The notes beneath the pieces were generated by a model. The model worked only from the letters and a program-made list of their open reading frames with translations, had not been told where the DNA came from and searched no databases. 64,000 bases of DNA from CALKHT01 sp964511575 (lineage in GTDB: Bacteria; Planctomycetota; Phycisphaerae; Phycisphaerales; Phycisphaeraceae). Every line of letters begins with the position of its first letter. Position 1 is the stretch's first letter. The DNA lies in NCBI GenBank assembly GCA_964511575.1, contig CAZEFM010000004.1, positions 29,049 to 93,048 on the forward strand, written 5' to 3'. Positions 60,234 to 64,000 of this stretch are shown piece by piece. A program made the position numbers and the translations under genes.

Positions 60234-61022
60234 ATGAGAATACGACAGGGATTGGTGCTGCTGGCGGTGAGCATGGGCGTAATGGGCGTGGCCCAGGGCT
60301 CGTTCATTCAGGGGCCGGTCAACCCGGACAATGGGTTCCCGCTCTGGTATGAGGATATCAACGGCGTTCGTCTGCAGCTTGCGCTGGATCCGGTGCTCGG
60401 CGAGTTCGATCCGCCCGAGGACGGCAACGCATTTTCGCAGCAGATCGGCTTCGGCGCGGAGGCGGCGTACTGGAGTGCCGGTACGCGCATTGATTTTGCC
60501 AATGGCGGCGAGGTGCGGCTGATCTATGGCGTTGAAGCGTTCTTCGCCAACGATGTCGTTCAGGATGGCGATCAGCGTGTGGGCGACATCATTCGCATTC
60601 GCGTGCGCGATGTGCCGGTGACGGGGACGTACACGGTGACGCACCCGTTCGGGCAGAACGTCTATTTCATCCAGGCAGGCGATGACATCGACGATGTGCT
60701 GGAGTTTGAGCTCTTTTCGCCGTTGAACGATCAGGCGGGCAACGTGGTGTCGGGCGCGATTCCGCTGTTCCTGCACGGCGTGGATCCCGCATCGCCGGAA
60801 GGGTTCATCGGCGCGGCGGTGGTGGAGCAGACGATCAGCGGCAGCCCGTTGGGCACGAATTTTCTGCGCGTTGACGGACCGGTGGGATCGAACATCGGCG
60901 GTGTCGGCATCGACTTCGTGGAAACGAATCTGTTTGAGGTGGTGGGGCAGCTCGTTCCCGAGCCGGCAAGCCTGGGGCTGCTGGTGATCGGCGGCGTGCT
61001 GTGCCTGCGTCGGCGTCGGTGA
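60234..61022 (+). CDS. PEP-CTERM secreted protein 2
   Basis: The 262-residue product begins MRIRQGLVLLAVSMGVMGVAQGS (signal peptide; GGGAGA upstream), has a beta-rich domain with acidic loops (DGDQRVGDIIRIRVRDVPVTGTYTVTHPFG) and ends in a PEP-CTERM tail, VPEPASLGLLVIGGVLCLRRRR. It shares only the sorting tail with the preceding PEP-CTERM protein. A fluorescein-like or other cofactor site is not evident; function unknown. Confidence 0.88.
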   Translation: MRIRQGLVLLAVSMGVMGVAQGSFIQGPVNPDNGFPLWYEDINGVRLQLALDPVLGEFDPPEDGNAFSQQIGFGAEAAYWSAGTRIDFANGGEVRLIYGVEAFFANDVVQDGDQRVGDIIRIRVRDVPVTGTYTVTHPFGQNVYFIQAGDDIDDVLEFELFSPLNDQAGNVVSGAIPLFLHGVDPASPEGFIGAAVVEQTISGSPLGTNFLRVDGPVGSNIGGVGIDFVETNLFEVVGQLVPEPASLGLLVIGGVLCLRRRR

Positions 61023-61076
61023 TGAGAGGGCGACCGGGTGATGGGAAGGTGTTCTCCCTGCGAGGAGGTTGTCGTG

Positions 61077-63245
61077 ATGAGCGTGCGGACCGGATGGCAA
61101 CGTGTTGGTTCGATGCGAATGGGACGTTGGGGCGTTCTGGCAGCATTGGGGGTGGCGCTTGCCTGCTGGTCGGTTCACACGACAACCTCCATCGCGGAGG
61201 AGATGGACGAAGACGAGGTGGAGGATCCGCTGGCGTTGATTCCGGGTTCGTTGAAGGACGTGGTTGTACCGGAGCCACCCGATCTGGATGTGTATGTGCG
61301 GGATCGTCAGGCGGCGATCGCGTTGGGCAAGGCGTTGTTCTGGGACATGCAACTGGGCAGCCGTGGACAGGCGTGCGCGAGCTGTCATTTTCATGCGGGG
61401 GCGGATTCGCGGGTGCGCCATCAACTGGGGCCCGGCCTGGCGACGGGTGAGGAGATGGGGCCGTTGCGGTTGGATTACACGCTGCGTGCGGAGGACTTTC
61501 CGCTGCGCAAGCTGCTGAACCCGGACGATGCGAACTCCCCGGTGTTGCGCGACACGCGCGAGGTGATGTCGTCGCAGGGTGTGTTCGCGGAGAAGTTTCT
61601 CGGGGTGGATTACCGGGGCACGGTGGCGTCGTGGCGGTATGCTTCGCCGCAACTGCGGGAGATCGGATCGCGACCGGCGAATGAGTTGGGCGAGCCGTTC
61701 GTGGATGACGTCTTTCAATTGAACGGCAAGTCGGTGCGTCGCATCGCGCCGCGCCGCGCCCCGAGCGTCATCAACGCGGTGTTCAATGTGACGCAGTTCT
61801 GGGACGGTCGGGCGAGCTTTCACTTCAACGGGGCATCGCCGTTCGGCGCATTGGACCCGGTGTCGACGATCTACGTGTACGAAGGCGGGGAGCTGCGACA
61901 GGAAAAAGTGCGCATCGCGTTTGCGAGCCTGGCATCGCAGGCGCTTGCGCCGGTGACGAGCGATATCGAGATGTCGTTCCAGGGGCGGAACATGGCGACG
62001 GTGGGGCGTCGCATGCTCGGGTTGCGACCGCTCGCCCGGCAACTGGTGCATCCGGATGACAGCGTGCTGGGGCCGATGTCCCGCGCGACAAAGGACGAGG
62101 TCGGCCGAGCCATCGGACAACCGGGGCTGACCTATCGCAACTACACGGAGATGATCCAGCGTGCATTTCATATGCGGTACTGGCGTGCGCCAACGGTGGT
62201 GCGACTGGTGACGGAGTTTCAGGAGCCTTTTGACGCCGATCCGCGGACGATGGAACTGTGGCATCGCACGGTGGCGACGCGGGAGGATGATGGCAAGGAC
62301 CTGGTGGACGATGAGTTCAACCAGATGGAGGCGAACTTCGGTTTGTTTCTGGGGCTGGCGCTGCAGATGTATGAGGCGACGCTGGTGTCGGACGATACGC
62401 CGTTCGACCGGTATCGCGAAGGGCAGTTGGATGCGCTGACGGAGCAGCAGTTGCTCGGGCTGTCGATCTTTGTGAATGAAGGTCGGTGCGTGAACTGTCA
62501 CCGCGGCGCGGAGTTCACATCGGCATCGGTGAGCGCGCTGGTGGACACGGAACCGGAACCGGGATCGCAACCGAACAATCCCATTGAGTTGATGCGACAG
62601 GTCCGCGGTTTGGCGTTCTACGATCGCGGGTTCTACAACATCGGCGTGCGTCCCACGGCTGAGGATCGGGGTCGTGGATTTCGCTCGCCTTTCATCAATC
62701 CATCAACGGGTGAGCCTTACCCGTTGTCGTATGCGGATCAGGCGATCCTGAAACAGCGCGGGTTGCTGCCCGGGGATGTGGCGGCTTACGTGCCCGATCT
62801 GCCGGTGGCAACGCAGCGTGGCAGTCGCACGACGATGCAGGGCGCGTTCAAGACGCCGGGGCTGCGCAATGTGGCGCTGCGTGGGCCTTACTTTCACAAC
62901 GGTGGGTTGGCGACATTGCGGCAGGTGGTGGATTTCTATGCCCGCGGCGGTGATTTTGCAGCAGCGAATGCGGACGATCTGCACGTGGACATCACGCCGA
63001 TTCCCGAGCTGATCGGCAACGAGCAGCGCAAGGAGGCGCTCGTCGCATTTTTGCTGGCATTGACGGATGAGCGGGTGCGGTGGGAGAAAGCGCCGTTCGA
63101 TCATCCGCAACTGGTGGTGCCGCATGGCGGGACGCTCGATGCGCCGCAGTCGTTCACGATACCGGCGGTGGGTGCGGCGGGGCGGGAGCCACAGGAGCTT
63201 GCGCCGCTTGAGCCGTTCCTGGGGTTGAATCCGTTTCAGCCTTGA
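61077..63245 (+). CDS. Di-heme cytochrome c peroxidase family protein
   Basis: The 722-residue product starts at ATG 61077 with GAGGAGG 8 bases upstream and has a signal peptide (MGRWGVLAALGVALACWSV). Two covalent heme motifs are visible: CASCH (about residue 100, in QACASCHFHAGADSR) and CVNCH (about residue 471, in GRCVNCHRGAEFTS). It is longer than ordinary bacterial di-heme peroxidases (about 320 residues), because of a 370-residue spacing between the hemes, as in large MauG/CCP-like planctomycete proteins. LFWDMQLG and TPGLRNVALRGPYFHNGGLATLRQVVDFYARGGD are conserved in the family. Periplasmic electron transfer, partner unknown. Confidence 0.9.
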   Translation: MSVRTGWQRVGSMRMGRWGVLAALGVALACWSVHTTTSIAEEMDEDEVEDPLALIPGSLKDVVVPEPPDLDVYVRDRQAAIALGKALFWDMQLGSRGQACASCHFHAGADSRVRHQLGPGLATGEEMGPLRLDYTLRAEDFPLRKLLNPDDANSPVLRDTREVMSSQGVFAEKFLGVDYRGTVASWRYASPQLREIGSRPANELGEPFVDDVFQLNGKSVRRIAPRRAPSVINAVFNVTQFWDGRASFHFNGASPFGALDPVSTIYVYEGGELRQEKVRIAFASLASQALAPVTSDIEMSFQGRNMATVGRRMLGLRPLARQLVHPDDSVLGPMSRATKDEVGRAIGQPGLTYRNYTEMIQRAFHMRYWRAPTVVRLVTEFQEPFDADPRTMELWHRTVATREDDGKDLVDDEFNQMEANFGLFLGLALQMYEATLVSDDTPFDRYREGQLDALTEQQLLGLSIFVNEGRCVNCHRGAEFTSASVSALVDTEPEPGSQPNNPIELMRQVRGLAFYDRGFYNIGVRPTAEDRGRGFRSPFINPSTGEPYPLSYADQAILKQRGLLPGDVAAYVPDLPVATQRGSRTTMQGAFKTPGLRNVALRGPYFHNGGLATLRQVVDFYARGGDFAAANADDLHVDITPIPELIGNEQRKEALVAFLLALTDERVRWEKAPFDHPQLVVPHGGTLDAPQSFTIPAVGAAGREPQELAPLEPFLGLNPFQP

Positions 63246-63717
63246 TGTTGGGAGCCGTTGCCTTGCGTGTTGTGATGCGCATGTTGTTGGGTTGGTGGTG
63301 TGCGACGCCGTGCCTGATGGCGGCGCTGGTGTGCTCATCGTGGTGCATGGCGGAAGAGCGGTCGAGGGAGGTGGAAGATAGCGCATCCCGGTCGGCACAG
63401 GTGGATGTGAGTTCGCTGCCGTCGGAGATGGACCTTGAAGTGCTGGTGGAATACGCGAGCCAGCGGTTGGGGCTGCGCATTCTTTATGATGAGGATCTGA
63501 CGAGTAAACGCGTGTCGATACGCAGCGCGGACGGGCTGTCGGTGGGCGACCTGGAAGCGGTGATGCACGATGCGCTTCGCATGCACGATCTGGCGTTGGT
63601 GGAGGCGGGCACGCAGGGGTGGTGGCAGATCGTGCCCATCAAGGAAGCGATGCTGCGTCGGCCGGTTCGGCATGGCGAGGCGGGGCAGGCGGTGGTGAGC
63701 GAGTTCATCCCGCTGAA
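63245..63717 (+). CDS. Secretin/GspD N0-domain protein, interrupted (5' end only)
   Basis: The ATG overlaps the peroxidase stop (TGATG). The product has a signal-like start (MRMLLGWWCATPCLMAALV), then SLPSEMDLEVLVEYASQRLGLRILYDEDL and VSIRSADGLSVGDLEAVMHDALRMHDLALVEAGTQGWWQIVPI, which match the N0/STN domain of type II/IV secretins (GspD-like). It reads on to FIPLK at 63717, where a secretin would continue into the N1 domain, but what follows is unrelated low-complexity translation and belongs to another gene on the opposite strand. Broken by a natural or assembly junction. Confidence 0.7.
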
Positions 63718-64000
63718 GCTCAGGCTCGCCCCGCCAACACCCACGGTGCCGGAGCCGGCGCCGCTGAGAGTCCAGTCCAGCCCGTCGCCGACGACGGTGA
63801 GAACACCTGCGCCGCCGCCGTCGAGGGTCACGGCGAGCGACGCGAGCGCGGCGAGCACGTCGGCGCCGATCGTCACGTCGGGCGAGGTGATGCTCAGGCT
63901 CGAAATCTGCGCGAGCGGGATCCGGTCGGTGCTGCCGTCGTGGGTGATGAGCAGGTCGGTGCCGTCGAGGGTGACCGTCACGGCGCCGGCCGAGGCGATG
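63715..64000 (-). CDS. Fragment of a large repetitive surface/adhesin-like protein (cut by window edge)
   Basis: On the minus strand the frame is open to the window edge and encodes TVTLDGTDLLITHDGSTDRI, ISSLSITSPDVTIGADVLAAL, VTLDGGGAGVLTVVGDGLDWTL and SLSFSG. This style is that of repeats in large calcium-binding or filamentous surface proteins, where SFSGIENLTGG-like sequence would follow. It stops abruptly at about 63715, where the antisense of the secretin-like gene begins. Composition and codon use look natural for coding. Confidence 0.5.

Noticed and set aside
60030..62570. Minus-strand open frame (about 850 codons) over the PEP-CTERM and peroxidase genes
   Set aside because: It spans several supported plus-strand genes and their gaps, and encodes Arg/His-rich sequence typical of antisense frames.

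Overview
The window is GC-rich bacterial DNA, most likely from a planctomycete of the Phycisphaerae type. That placement is an inference from three things: PEP-CTERM sorting tails on secreted proteins, a long FlrBC/sigma-54 type flagellar cluster, and many lineage-specific secreted or membrane proteins without close named families. No rRNA, tRNA or CRISPR array was seen.

Layout. 1-6.9 kb: the tail of a dTDP-glucose 4,6-dehydratase gene, a secreted protein, a degenerate GH113-like protein, purD, an O-methyltransferase-like gene, a candidate structured RNA on the minus strand, a Nudix hydrolase and a PEP-CTERM remnant. 6.9-20 kb, mostly minus strand: a PPOX-fold protein, an HD-GYP protein, then the translation operon nusA-infB-DUF503-rbfA plus an endonuclease III-fold gene, preceded by a second RNA or leader with a strong terminator; then a HEAT-repeat protein, lnt, a membrane protein (plus strand) and a DUF1802 gene. 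20-53.5 kb: argS, then an almost continuous minus-strand flagellar supercluster. In transcription order it reads TPR protein, FlgN-like, flrB, flrC, flgB, flgC, fliE, fliF, fliG, fliH, fliI, fliJ, MotE-like, fliK, flgD, flagellar operon protein, flgE, flbD, motA, motB, fliL, fliN, fliO, fliP, fliQ, fliR, flhB, flhA, flhF, flhG, a small membrane protein and fliA. It supplies the export gate, ATPase complex, MS-ring, C-ring (without fliM), stator, hook and two regulators. A near-consensus sigma-54 promoter sits in front of flgB. 54-64 kb, plus strand: a secreted GH2 glycosidase, two genes that together carry the four copper motifs of one multicopper oxidase, two PEP-CTERM proteins, a di-heme peroxidase and the start of a secretin-like gene that breaks off at an abrupt junction near 63.72 kb.

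The most unusual signal is in the gaps. At least seven junctions between co-directional genes are filled almost stop-codon to start-codon by inverted-repeat elements built from degenerate 7-10 base words. One of them (28079-28482) carries a GxxExxY/PD-(D/E)XK nuclease-type gene, and a short empty version with the same ends lies between fliG and fliH. A separate repeat of about 230 bp occurs twice, ahead of motA and ahead of the TPR gene.
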